A stretch of DNA of 64,000 bases, taken from assembly GCA_950097015.1 (NCBI GenBank), contig CATNEN010000001.1:13909501-13973500 (forward strand), read 5' to 3'. Source of the DNA: Macrostomum hystrix (lineage: Eukaryota; Platyhelminthes; Macrostomidae). Under the pieces are notes generated by a model. It was not told the DNA's origin and searched no databases. It saw only the letters and a program-made list of their open reading frames with translations. Made by a program: the position numbers and the translations under genes. Shown in pieces: positions 43,060 through 54,119 of the stretch; positions within the stretch are counted from its first letter, which is position 1, and each line of letters opens with the position of its first letter.

Positions 43060-45320
43060 CTATTCCGTGTTAAATTTTCCTATGATCTCACAGTTATGAG
43101 AGTAGTAATGCAGGTTCATAAAGAGGAAAACTAATCTCAGTTTTGATTGGTTATTTAAGGGAAAGAGAACGAATATTTTGTACAGACTCGTTGCTGGAGG
43201 ACATCAATGGTGAATTTCAACGGTGAAGAGTTTGTATTGACGTTGATCATTGAGAGAACGCGAGAGAAAAATTACAATTGCTTAATGATTTCTGCAAAGT
43301 TATAGTAACTATCATAGTCCTTTATAATTACTCCATACTTGTGATACCAGTGTCTTTGGAGAGCTTGATTAATATTATGAACATTGATATCGACGTCGGG
43401 CCAATATTTCCTCATGTACTCGCTGCATTCTAGTTTGCATCGGTACTTACTCTTGTAATTAGGCACGTGCACTTTGTGCTATACTATACTCACAGAATAC
43501 AACTCACAAACTGATCTGGAAGAATAAAAGTAGAGAATTTAGTATACAGAGACAGATTTTTGGAGAGGCAGAGAAGAATTAAAGCTTGATGAAAATCTCA
43601 CACTAGATTATAATCTAATCTTAAAAAATTAATCCTAGATTACAAACAAAGCTTTAAAATCTCACCCCACATAAGAATTGCCACCCCACATCGCTATTTG
43701 ATGCACACTATCCATTTGTCTGAATCTGCTCAGGAATCTTCCGAGAAATCGCTATTCAATCCACAATCAATCAATCGAAATCTACTTAGAAGTCTTCTAA
43801 AAAATCATATTGTTGCAGGGCTATTCTATAATATTTAACATCCCACGGATGCCACCAAAGTTGTACTAGGGCGGATCTCACTACTGTTGTTTGTCTCAAT
43901 TTAATAGATATTTAGACTGGCGGTCCTTAAATGGGCCGTTTTAACTCCTCAATATGGTAGCGTATGTATTGCACGAGCGGTAAGTAGGCAACTGTATGCG
44001 TTTCCAGTCAATTAGGCGTCCCCGAGATTAGAGTTTAGCAGTTTCCCTTTTGTAATATTCTTGGTATAAATCTGAGTATAATTCTTAGTATGGTTCTTAG
44101 TATACTTCTGAGTATATTCCTCAATGTTCTCCTCTCCTAAAATGAATAACACAATACACCTCTTTTCAAGGCACTCTTTTTATATCTTGGATAAACACTT
44201 TCAAACAACGACTTTCAGGGACTTTCAAGTTTACTCACAAAGTTTTTCAAGCTTTAACAACAACTTCAAGGTTAACTACAAGGTTATTTTTCTGTCTGAA
44301 AGTTGCGGCTTTTTATACACACAGGATTTCGCATTTGTTAAAATGGCGGATTTTAGCAAAATAATATTTACACGGTGGTTATTAAAACAAAGCATTTTAT
44401 ACAGTAATTATTTTTAATACGGTAAAAAGCAAAACAAAATTGTTATTTTCAACTTTAAGATTTTTATACTTATTTTTAGTTTTGAGTCTTTTTATAAAAC
44501 GTTTACAACAAAAACATGAAACATATTTACACTAAAACTGATAATGTTTTTACACCGTTACAATATTTATTTATTATTTCATTTGCCATGTTCTACCTGT
44601 TAGGAATCTGTTAGAATATCTGGTGTACATCGCTTGAAGGGACAGAAGATTCTTTATTTGCGCTATTGCGATGAGCAATGGGCTTACATTTTTAATACTG
44701 ATAGTGTTGTACCTGTGGTAGCGTCGTACACACAATCGGTAAAATAACCAAGACAGGGATCGCTAAGACTCAGAGGGGGTTTACCGGCCTCAACACTGAT
44801 GCTTCGTAGCAGTGGAGCAACCGGGTAGTCAGGCTTGGATATCAAAGTTTTCCCACAATGGTCAAGTCAGAGATCAGGAATTTCTAAGTGTCTAGATTTT
44901 CCGGGACTTAAAAACAAATTGCGAGTCTTTTAGTTTTGGAACTTTAACTCAAACTCAATCCAAAAGGCTAGCCTTAGCCTACGCTCGTGGGTGCTCGACT
45001 AGGGTACTTGTGGTGAGCTACCACGATGCAAACACCATTCCGTGTATTCGTCGGACTGTCTTCAACTTATTGAAGGAGCATTTGAGCGATGTTCTGCCAG
45101 TCTTCTTCCGAAGCGAAGCGATAGCACCATGGCGTGCAATGTGAGTCAGTGCGCAGACAGCTGGAGCGAGAGAGAGAAAGAGAAGGGGTGGCGAGTTGAA
45201 ATGAGTGTGCCCGGGTAACCGCGATTTCCCTACTCCCAAGCTCTCCCACAGTACCAAGACTGCTCTGAAAACTATTTTGGAATTGTCATGTGTGAAATGT
45301 CACGAATAGAAGAAAATATG
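43060..45320. other. Non-coding; left part of the gene B segment with insertions
   Basis: No gene is recognised. Pieces match the gene A upstream region: about 43690-43810 to 31960-32040, and 44588-44700 to 32055-32170. They are separated by unmatched blocks (about 43815-44585 and 44705-45265) that are absent from copy A. 43560-43680 carries diverged units of the 32-bp repeat found at 50.8 kb. Confidence 0.5.
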
Positions 45321-45535
45321 AAGTAACACCATGGAGGAAAGAATAGAATGGAGTGCCAATCTGAGCCGCTTATTTTTGTTTCGCTCGATCTTCCCTTTTA
45401 ACATCCCGTTCCCCCCGTTCCTTCCTATTGGCTCGTGACTGCCATAGACGAACTCGTTTTCGTCCCCCTCTGAAAGTACTATCATGGACTATATGACAAC
45501 ACCATTTTACCCTCAATTTTGAACAACAGTAACTT

Positions 45536-45883
45536 CTATAGTAACAAACTCCACATCAATTTCGACAGTGTATCGCTTTGAGGGAAAAAACTACATTCTA
45601 TTTTGACAGCGTCAACTTCAATTTTGACAAATAATATTTTTAACCCCTGCTGTGCAAACCCCTGCCTGCCGGATCGAACAATGGCGTATGCAGTGGTCCT
45701 CTTTATCCCCAATTGTATCGCAAGGCGTACGAAGTCCTCTCCGTTCTCATGGGCTGTAATGAGACGCTGTCTGTCCCGAACAGAAATCCGGCTGCATCCC
45801 GCTGGCTGCTGTTGTTCGTCGATTGTTTCGTTGGTTTCCTCAGTCCTTTCTTCCAGCATTGAATCCACGTCTTCGTCGATCAT
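45536..45883 (-). pseudogene. N-terminal helix-turn-helix fragment of a transposase
   Basis: A minus-strand ORF of 115 codons starts with an acidic segment, then RDRQRLITAHENGEDFVRLA and IKRTTAYAIVRSGR, a homeodomain-like helix-turn-helix typical of transposase N-termini. The frame then runs into the left TIR arm and stops. No catalytic domain is present, so the copy is not autonomous. Confidence 0.6.
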
Positions 45884-46628
45884 TTAAAGTTTTGTAAATT
45901 ATGGAGTATGGAAAGCAGACGCAGTGGAAGCGAGTGGGGTGCTTGACTGAACTGAAGTGACGGAGAAAAATTGCTTACATAAACATATATGAGGTCTGGA
46001 GATTTCGTCAAAATGTCAAATTGAGATGTCAAAATTGAATGTAGTTTGACTATACTGAAGTGGAGTTGACAAAATTGAAGCAGAGATTCCGTAGAATTTA
46101 CCATAGAGTCACTTTCGAAGCGGCGAGTGTTAAATTTGAAAAGGATTTTTAAGATATCGGGATAGGCAGACTTAAGCTTGTTGCATTGAACTAACAGAAA
46201 AAAGTATCAGACTGGATAGGTGATTTTAAACTAAAGAAACATGTAAAGAACTTTCTGATCTCTCACATATGTCATAATACCTGGTCATTGCTCACGTGGC
46301 ATGGTTTTTTTTCAAGATTTTGCACAGCAGGGGTTAAAAATCTTATTTGTCAAAATTGAATGAGACTTTGTCAAAATTGAAGTTGACGCTGTCAAAATAG
46401 AATGTCGTTTTTTTCCCTCAAAGCGATACACTGTCGAAATTGATGTGGAGTTTGTTACTATAGAAGTTACTGTTGTTCAAAATTGAGGGTAAAATGGTGT
46501 ACGCAGGATATAACTTTCAGAGGGGGGCGAAAACGAGTTCGTCTATGGCAGTCACGAGCTAATAGAAAGGAACGGGGGGAACGGGATGTTAAAAGTGAAG
46601 ATCGAGCGAAACAAAAATAACCAGCTCA

Positions 46629-46685
46629 GATTGGCCAAGGACTTCTATATAATAGATGCTATTATATAGAAGTCCTTGGATTGGC
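46629..46685. mobile_element. 43-bp perfect hairpin insertion with 7-bp duplication
   Basis: 46636-46678 is a perfect inverted repeat: a 20-bp stem starting CAAGGACTTC with the loop ATG. It is flanked by GATTGGC on both sides (46629-46635, 46679-46685). It sits in the right TIR arm of the long-TIR transposon; the left arm (about 45357) has a single uninterrupted GATTGGC equivalent, so this is an insertion after the transposon arrived. Confidence 0.8.
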
Positions 46686-46817
46686 ACTCCATTCTATTCT
46701 TTCCTCCATGAGTAACACACGCTAATTTTGTCAGTCATTGCCATAGACAATAGCAACTGAATCAGCTCTTAAGCATTCAGACCCAGTGTGAGTTAAGCAG
46801 CCCAGTCGAGACAAACA

Positions 46818-46869
46818 CATTAGTCCACAGATTCTATATTACAGATAATATAGAATCTGTGCATTAGTC
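46818..46869. mobile_element. 36-bp perfect hairpin insertion with 8-bp duplication
   Basis: 46826-46861 is a perfect inverted repeat: a 16-bp stem, CACAGATTCTATATTA, with the loop CAGA. CATTAGTC flanks it on both sides (46818-46825, 46862-46869). In copy A the homologous site near 32390 reads CATTCGTC once, without a hairpin. It lies just upstream of the gene B start codon. Confidence 0.8.
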
Positions 46870-46875
46870 TGTCCA

Positions 46876-47557
46876 ATGAGACGTCGCCGAGCGGGTCAGT
46901 GCAGAGTTCTGCTCAGCCAGGTTAAGGAGCCGGAGGACCCCCATGCTAAGTGTCAGGCTGCCGTGGACCTGATGGTCAGCCGGGTGAGTCGGGCCCTGGA
47001 GGAAATAAATCGCCGAGAAGAGGCCAGGGCCAGGGCTGCCAAGGAGGCTCAAGCTGAGGAGTTCCTGCTGAGAAACTACAGCCGGTTGAAGCACCTGGCC
47101 AAGTTCAACATAGCCAGACGTCAGACTCGGACAGTGCAAGATTTTAGCCAGAAGGTCGAGAAATCTGACGCAGCAGATCAGCCGCTGGACGAATGCCAGG
47201 TGAGACCGTTACTGATGGAACAATTCTCCATGATGTGCTAATATTTCTGACCATGGAAACCTCCAAAATGGATTTGAGGCTGCCATCGTGGATTTAGGAG
47301 CACTATCGATGATTTGCGGTTGAACATCAAGGATTTGGGAGCACTATCGATGATTTGATTTCGTGTTGAGCACCCAGGATTTGGGATTGGAATCGAGGAT
47401 TTAAGGTTTAAAGGAATGCTAGGAATGCATGTGACCCTATTTTACAGTGTTAAGGTCGTCAACCTCAATTTCAGATTAGACATAATAAACAGCAGCTACA
47501 ACAGCAGCAGCAGCAGCTACAAAAGCAGCAGCAGCAGCAGCTACAACAGCAGCAGCT

Positions 47558-47589
<32 letters not shown>

Positions 47590-47792
47590 TACAGCAGCAG
47601 CAGCAGCTACAGCAGCAGCAGCAGCAGCTACAACAGCAGCAGCTACAAAAGCAACAGCAGCAAGCTACGCGGGTTTGGCGTCGCGGGAAGTATTCGCGTC
47701 AGCCCACAGCCGCTCAAGTTGATGAGGCTATCAAGCAGTCAGCCGACGAAGAGAAGACCTTGACAAAGAAGCTATTGTTTGACAGCTACTGA
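46876..47792 (+). CDS. Gene B: short paralogue of gene A, two exons
   Basis: Exons 46876-47199 and 47475-47792 join in phase 0 to 213 residues. Exon 1 (MRRRRAGQCRVLLSQVKEPE...DECQ) is clearly homologous to gene A exon 1, and the splice sites are conserved. Exon 2 replaces the 27-bp minisatellite with about 50 codons of interrupted CAG (polyQ with Leu/Lys), then TAAQVDEAIKQSADEEKTLTKK as in gene A, and stops at FDSY. Gene A continues at this point into a third exon, so B is either a shorter isoform or truncated. The start at 46876 corresponds to an internal Met of gene A; the upstream part of the gene A frame is lost here through a stop and the hairpin insertion. Function is unknown. Confidence 0.6.
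47485..47660 (+). repeat. CAG/CTA tract in gene B exon 2
   Basis: Runs of CAG broken by CTACAA and AAG encode polyglutamine with Leu and Lys. It is the homologous place to the 27-bp array of gene A and probably shows the ancestral, unexpanded state. Confidence 0.85.
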
Positions 47793-48256
47793 TGCTTTTG
47801 TGGCAGTTGCGGCGTTGTTGGGTCGAAATATTGTTTAATTTGACTTTTCCAAATTTTAATTCGCCACATTTTTTTCGTGTAAGCACGAGCGTAGGTTTTC
47901 ATTATTTTCGGGTAAATAGATTTTTTATAACACGAACCGAATATTCTTACGAAAGTATTTAGCTCTAGATGGCATAATAAATTTACTAGCTGTTTGGTTC
48001 TCTTCACAACTTCATTTCCAACTGAAATAACCCTTAATTGCTGTTCAAATTGGGATAAAAAACAGACTTTGAATAAACGCGAGCTACTCTACTAAGCTTT
48101 AGTTATTCAGATAGAAGAAACATTAGCAAATGAAACAAGGACTCTAGATTGTTTTTATTTACAATAGTCAATAAGATAGCGCATGGAATAAGTCACTGAA
48201 CACATTATAATTTAGGGCTGAACTGCTCCTTCGGAGGGGATTTTAGTGGCCGTTAT
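47793..48256. other. 3' flanks of gene B and of the OCRE-like gene
   Basis: The two genes converge here. AATAAA at 47976-47981 on the plus strand can serve gene B. No other feature was seen. Confidence 0.45.
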
Positions 48257-51200
48257 TCACAACGCCGCACTTTGACTATCGGCGGCCTCAGAGGCGGCCC
48301 AAGCTGCCAGCCACTGGGCATACCTGGCCGAGTCGCTGGTTGGCCAATAAGAGCCTGCCCAATCGTCCCAGAACAGGTAGCAACAATCTGTGGCATTGTA
48401 GAATAGTCTACTAGTGGCGCAGTAGTACAACCCGGTGGCTGCGTCGTAGTGAAGGCCGGAGCTGGGCTCGTACTGCAGCCGGGACATGTCCGGCGCTATC
48501 GGAGGCACCGGCAGCTGGGGCTTAGTAGCGCGGCTAGAACTGTCGCAATAGTCTCTGAGCCAGTCGGAACTGTCCATGAAATCGCAGGGGTTCGAGCATC
48601 GATGAATTCTGAGCAGCTGCGAAGGTTCTTCAACGAAGCCAGCAGCTACGGATAGAAGGACGGCGCCTCCGAGGTGACGACAGCTGAGGCATTCCGGGAT
48701 TTAGGATGAGTTTATGTTTCAGGATTGCTAGTCTATTTACTAGAATGGATTGCTAGTCTATGCACTAGAATGGATTGCTAGTCTATGCACTAGAATGGAT
48801 TGCTAGTCTATGCACTAGAATGGATTGCTAGTCTATGCACTAGAATGGATCGCTAGTCTATGCACTAGAATGGATTGCTAGTCTATGCACTAGAATGGAT
48901 TGCTAGTCTATGTACTAGAATGGATTGCTAGTCTATGCACTAGAATGGATTGCTAGTCTATTTACTAGAATGGATTGCTAGTCTATGCACTAGAATGGAT
49001 TGCTAGTCTATTTACTAGAATGGATTGCTAGTCTATGCACTAGAATGGATTGCTAGTCTATGTACTAGAATGGATTGCTAGTCTATTTACTAGAATGGAT
49101 TGCTAGTCTATGCACTAGAATGGATTGCTAGTCTATTTACTAGAATGGATTGCTAGTCTATGCACTAGAATGGATTGCTAGTCTATGCACTAGAATGGAT
49201 TGCTAGTCTATGCACTAGAATGGATTGCTAGTCTATGCACTAGAATGGATCGCTAGTCTATGCACTAGAATGGATTGCTAGTCTATGCACTAGAATGGAT
49301 TGCTAGTCTATGTACTAGAATGGATTGCTAGTCTATTTACTAGAATGGATTGCTAGTCTATTTACTAGAATGGATTGCTAGTCTATGCACTAGAATGGAT
49401 TGCTAGTCTATTTACTAGAATGGATTGCTAGTCTATGCACTAGAATGGATTGCTAGTCTATGTACTAGAATGGATTGCTAGTCTATGTACTAGAATGGAT
49501 TGCTAGTCTATGCACTAGAATGGATTGCTAGTCTATTTACTAGAATGGATTGCTAGTCTATGCACTAGAATGGATTGCTAGTCTATGCACTAGAATGGAT
49601 TGCTAGTCTATGCACTAGAATGGATTGCTAGTCTATGTACTAGAATGGATTGCTAGTCTATTTACTAGAATGGATTGCTAGTCTATGCACTAGAATGGAT
49701 TGCTAGTCTATGCACTAGAATGGATTGCTAGTCTATGCACTAGAATGGGTTGCTAGTCTATGCACTAGAATGAATTGCTAGTCTATGCACTAGAATGGAT
49801 TGCTAGTCTATGCACTAGAATGGGTTGCTAGTCTATGCACTAGAATGGATTGCTAGTCTATGCACTAGAATGGATTGCTAGTCTATTTACTAGAATGGAT
49901 TGCTAGTCTATGCACTAGAATGGATTGCTAGTCTATGCACTAGAATGAATTGCTAGTCTATGCACTAGAATGGATTGCTAGTCTATGCACTAGAATGGGT
50001 TGCTAGTCTATGCACTAGAATGGATTGCTAGTCTATGCACTAGAATGGGTTGCTAGTCTATTTACTAGAATGGATTGCTAGTCTATGCACTAGAATGGAT
50101 TGCTAGTCTATGCACTAGAATGGATTGCTAGTCTATGCACTAGAATGGATTGCTAGTCTATGCACTAGAATGGGTTGCTAGTCTATGTACTACAAAGAAA
50201 TTCTCACACGTGGTGGTTGTCCGGATCCACAGCAGGATCCAGGTGCTGACGCATCTGCCTAACCAGGTGCTCGTACTGTGGCTCCGCTTTCTCCTGTCGC
50301 GCCATGGCCTCGGCAACACTCTGAGCAGCTTCGGGAGACCAGACCTTGCCCAGACCGCAGGCGAAGCCAGCTCTGCTAGCCAAGTGAAAGTGCGAGCTGG
50401 CCAGCACTGTCACAGATAACAGCTGATCACTATCTAGAATTCGCTTTATAGACTTTGTGACAGAGTTCAATGCAGCCGACTTTAGCAGGCTCTGCTGGCC
50501 GAACAGGCACACAATGAGGCGAGCATTTTGATTGGTTGACGCTTTTAACAGCGAGGGTAAACTGGCTAGGAGACCAGCTGCTGGCAGGCTGATTGGCTGC
50601 GCTGCCACCAGAAGCCGAAGCGGCTGCGAGCCTTCTGAACTGGCTGCGATTGGTTGAGCTACGACAGCTGTTTCTGATGGTGCACCGCTGCGAAAAACAA
50701 ATCGAAGCCTTTAATCAGATTCTGGCAATACTACTAAACAGCTAAAAAGTAAGCTTGGAAATCTCACACTAGATTATAACCTAAGCTTGAACATCTCACC
50801 CTAGATTATAACCTAAGCATGGAAATCTCACCCTAGATTATAATCTAAGCTTGAAAATCTCACACTATATTGTGATCTAAGCTTGAACATCTCACCCTAG
50901 ATTATAACCTAAGCATGGAAATCTCACCCTAGATTATAATCTAAGCTTGAAAATCTCACACTATATTGTGATCTAAGCTTGAACATCTCACCCTAGATTA
51001 TAACCTAAGCATGGAAATCTCACCCTAGATTATAACCTAAGCTTGAAAATCTCACACTAGATTATAACCTAAGCTTGAAAATCTCACCCTAGATTATAAC
51101 CTAAGCTTGAAAATCTCACACTAGATTATAACCTAAGCTTGAAAATCTCACCCTAGATTATAACCTAAGCATGGAAATCTCACACTAGATTATAACCTAA

Positions 51201-53727
51201 GCTTGAACATCTCACCCTAGATTATAACCTAAGCATGGAAATCTCACACTAGATTATAATCTACGCTTGAACATCTCACCCTAGATTATAACCTAAGCAT
51301 GGAAATCTCACCCTAGATTATAACCTAAGCATGGAAATCTCACACTAGATTATAACCTAAGCTTGAACATCTCACCCTAGATTATAACCTAAGCATGGAA
51401 ATCTCACCCTAGATTATAACCTAAACATGGAAATCTCACCCTAGATTATAACCTAAGCATGGAAATCTCACCCTAGATTATAACCTAAGCATGGAAATCT
51501 CACCCTAGATTATAACCTAAGCATGGAAATCTCACCCTAGATTATAACCTAAGCATGGAAATCTCACCCTAGATTATAACCTAAGCATGGAAATCTCACC
51601 CTAGATTATAACCTAAGCTTGAAAATCTCACCCTAGATTATAACCTAAGCTGGATGAAAATCTCACCCTAGATTATAATCTAAGTTTGATGAAAATCTCC
51701 CACTATATTGTGATCTAAGCTTGAACATCTCACCCTAGATTATAACCTAAGCATGGAAATCTCACCCTAGATTATAATCTAAGCTTGGAAATCTCACCCT
51801 AGATTATAACCTAAGCATGGAAATCTCACCCTAGATTATAACCTAAGCTTGAAAATCTCACCCTAGATTATAACCTAAGCTAGATGAAAATCTCACCCTA
51901 GATTATAATCTAAGTTTGATGAAAATCTGACACTAGATTATAACCTGAGCTTGAAAATCTCACCCTAGATTATAATCGAAGCTTGAAAATCTCACCCTAG
52001 ATTATAATCTAAGCTTGAAAATCTCACACTATATTGTGATCTAAGCTTGAACATCTCACCCTAGATTATAACCTAAGCTTGAAAATCTCACCCTAGATTA
52101 TAACCTAAGCTAGATGAAAATCTCACCCTAGATTATAATCAAAGTTTGATGAAAATCTGACACTAGATTATAACCTAAGCTTGAAAATCTCACACTATAT
52201 TGTGATCTAAGCTTGAAAATCTCACCCTAGATTAAAATTGCAGCTTCAAACTCTCACCTATTGACAGCATCATTCTTCCCATCCACCGAGGTCCTTCGGG
52301 ATGTTATCTGCAAGCTGTTTAAAACCTCTAGCCAGTCGCATGGCTGCCATTTTCCTGGCAAAGTTTTTGACTCCACTAGCAAGCCGGATGCCACATCAGT
52401 GTCAAGCCGAACATTTTCACCTTCCTTCAACAATGTGACAGATCCGCTCTCAGGGTTTGCTGAATCTGCAGAGTTCAAAAGCTTCTCTAAATTCTTGTCC
52501 AGCTGATCGAGAAAGTCGTTGGCACAGGCCTCAGTCTCGGCTAGGTCGTCAGCAGCGTCGGCCACATCGGGCTGGCGTTGCAGCACAGATAGACGGGAAT
52601 CGAGCTCGCGACGTCCAAAAAAATTTGTTTTCGAGTTGTCGCTTGTAGTAGTAGTGGCACTGCCAGATGGGGAATATTGCAGGATATTGAAGTTCACAAA
52701 CGTAGGGATAAAAATAAAATATTCCATAATTTGGGGATCAGCACATAAAAATCCAATCATTTAGGGATCAGCAGGTAAAATTCCAAAAATTTAGGGACAA
52801 GGAATAGTAATAAAAATAGTTGCAGGAGGGCTGCGGGCAGTGGCACATCATTTAGTGACACTAGACCCGCAGCCAGCGAGGAGGCAATTCTGCCCATTTC
52901 GCTGACTCCTGAGCACACACGCACACAGATACCGTACGCAGGCACACACTCACACAGGTGTGTACATCTGCCCTGACTGTCTCATCGTCAGGCAGTGTAC
53001 ACTCTCACTGTGCCTTGGAGGTTGGCCCTCAAGGGCGTAAATTGCACGACAAGCCCCCAAGCCTTCTCTCCACGACTGCGCCCCAAATAAATGTGGCATC
53101 GCCGTGGAATCGAACTTAGGGACCTTGGTGTGAGAGGCAAATGCGATAACCGCTCTGCCACCGACCCCCCTTAGGGACAAGGAAGCAAAAATAGCAAAAG
53201 TCTAGGACAAGTAGATTGAAATCCCATAATCTCTGGATTAGTAAGACTGTAAATCCCACAGTCTAGGGATTAGTGAGACGGAAAATCCCACAACGTAGGG
53301 ATTAATGGCTGTAAATCCCACAATCTAGGGATTAGTGAGACTGTATATCCCACAATCTCAGGATTAGTGAGACCGAAAATCCGAAAATTGACTCGTAGGA
53401 ATAATCTGTTGAACAACCCCAGTCTCCTCACCTGCTCCCCAATCCGTCGATGGCATCGATCACAAGCAGCTGGTTGAACAGCTGGTAGTAGGTCTCGCGC
53501 CATCTTCTAAAAGCGTCAGCAACAACACTGGCAATGAGCTGAAGATTCTGTCTGTTGGAGTCGGAGCCGCCAAAGCTGCGGTCGATGCGCAGACGCGCTC
53601 CCTGGAGGACATTCTGCAGATCTCTGGAGCAGCGACGCACAGCAACAATGAGCTGCTGCTGCTGCTGCTGCTGCTGCTGCGAAGCGGCAGTTTCTGCTTG
53701 CGCACCACGGCGTCTCTTAACCGGAGG
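48257..53727 (-). CDS. Unrecognised protein with OCRE-like C-terminus, four exons (5' end missing)
   Basis: Exons 53727-53432, 52659-52258, 50687-50208 and 48683-48257 join with all three introns in phase 2 (donors GTGAGG, GTGAGA, GTGAGA) into 534 codons with no stop, which strongly supports one gene. Exon 1 seen here has a polyQ tract (53648-53674) and helical RWRETYYQLFNQLLVIDAIDG. Exon 2 has an acidic coil, NDFLDQLDKNLEKLL. Exon 3 is hydrophobic-helical (ARLIVCLFGQQSLLK). The last exon carries tyrosine repeats, LQYEPSSGLHYDAATGLYYC and LFYNATDCCYLFWD, as in the OCRE motif of RBM5/AGGF1-type RNA-processing proteins. The first seen exon follows an acceptor TTTCAG and has no in-frame ATG near it, so a 5' exon is missing. 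An RNA-related nuclear role is suggested only by the OCRE-like motif. Confidence 0.6.
48720..50190. repeat. 25-bp minisatellite in the last intron of the OCRE-like gene
   Basis: About 58 copies of ACTAGAATGGATTGCTAGTCTATGC. The variants are TTTAC/GTAC/GCAC before TAG. It fills almost the whole intron between 48683 and 50208. Confidence 0.93.
50750..52245. repeat. 32-bp minisatellite in an intron of the OCRE-like gene
   Basis: About 46 copies of AAATCTCACCCTAGATTATAACCTAAGCATGG. Mixed variants include TATATTGTGATCTAAGCTTGAA. Diverged units also occur alone near 43.6 kb. Confidence 0.92.
52818..53172 (-). mobile_element. Full-length tRNA-derived SINE
   Basis: On the minus strand it starts GGTGGCAGAGCGGTTATCGC (box A-like). 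After TTTGCCTCTCACACCAAGG comes AAGTTCGATTCC (box B-like), then a body of about 280 bp ending at ...CCTCCTGCAAC. It sits in the first visible intron of the OCRE-like gene, in the same orientation as that gene. It is the most complete of the three copies recognised with this body (9.6, 22.2, 52.8 kb). Confidence 0.75.
53190..53400. repeat. Irregular short repeats (AATCCCACAATCTAGGGATTAGTGAGAC)
   Basis: About five imperfect units of roughly 29-32 bp follow the SINE inside the same intron, and similar words (AATTTAGGGACAAG) precede it. The SINE appears to have landed in this small array. Confidence 0.55.
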
Positions 53728-54119
53728 CTGAAACTAAAAATAAACAAGAAACTCGATTTATTAGATCTAAACTGAACCTAAATCACAATTTTCAATAAGA
53801 CAGGCTTTTCAATGTCTGTTTGGTAAAAAAGCGGAAAACATAACAATTGAATGCTGAGAATGACAAAAATGCCTACTCTGATATTAACTTGTGTATTTGC
53901 TATTAAAAAACAAACCACAAAACAGGAGACAAACGAAAAAAAATTGAGACTTTATCTTTTTCAACCAACCTAGCTTTAACCATAGACGAAATAGTAAGTT
54001 GTTATTGCTACTTAAGAGCATTGTTGGCACATGATTAACTGTACTGAGAATTTTTGATATGAATTTCCTGATATATTCTATGGGATCTAGGAATTAGCAA
54101 AGAATGCCGTTGAGAATCG
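53728..54119. other. Intergenic or missing 5' exon region of the OCRE-like gene
   Basis: AT-rich. No ATG-bearing exon that would splice to 53727 was recognised. Confidence 0.35.

Larger units (their letters stand above)
45330..46710 (-). mobile_element. Long-TIR DNA transposon, 8-bp target duplication
   Basis: Inverted arms run from 45330 to about 45659 and from about 46321 to 46710, ends CATGGAGGAAAGAATAG, with high identity over about 330 bp. AGTAACAC flanks both sides (45322-45329, 46711-46718). Copy A near 32252 shows one uninterrupted AGTAACAC, so the 8-bp duplication is certain. The inside encodes only the front of a transposase-like protein. The superfamily is not fixed: 8-bp duplications occur in several (for example hAT, P, Merlin, some Mutator-like). 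Confidence 0.85.
43690..47792 (+). repeat. Segmental duplicate of 31.96-37.45 kb (gene A/gene B segment)
   Basis: Matching pieces occur in the same order and orientation: upstream sequence with GTTAGGAATCTGTTA, the ATTTTGGAATTGTCATG stretch, exon 1, intron pieces with GGATTTGGGAGCACTATC, and the CAG-rich exon 2. Copy B is interrupted by a transposon and two hairpins; copy A by an LTR element and repeat expansions. Confidence 0.85.

Noticed and set aside
48720-50190. Regular 25-bp spacing considered as a CRISPR array
   Set aside because: There are no variable spacers and no cas genes, and the DNA is eukaryotic; it is a simple tandem array in an intron.
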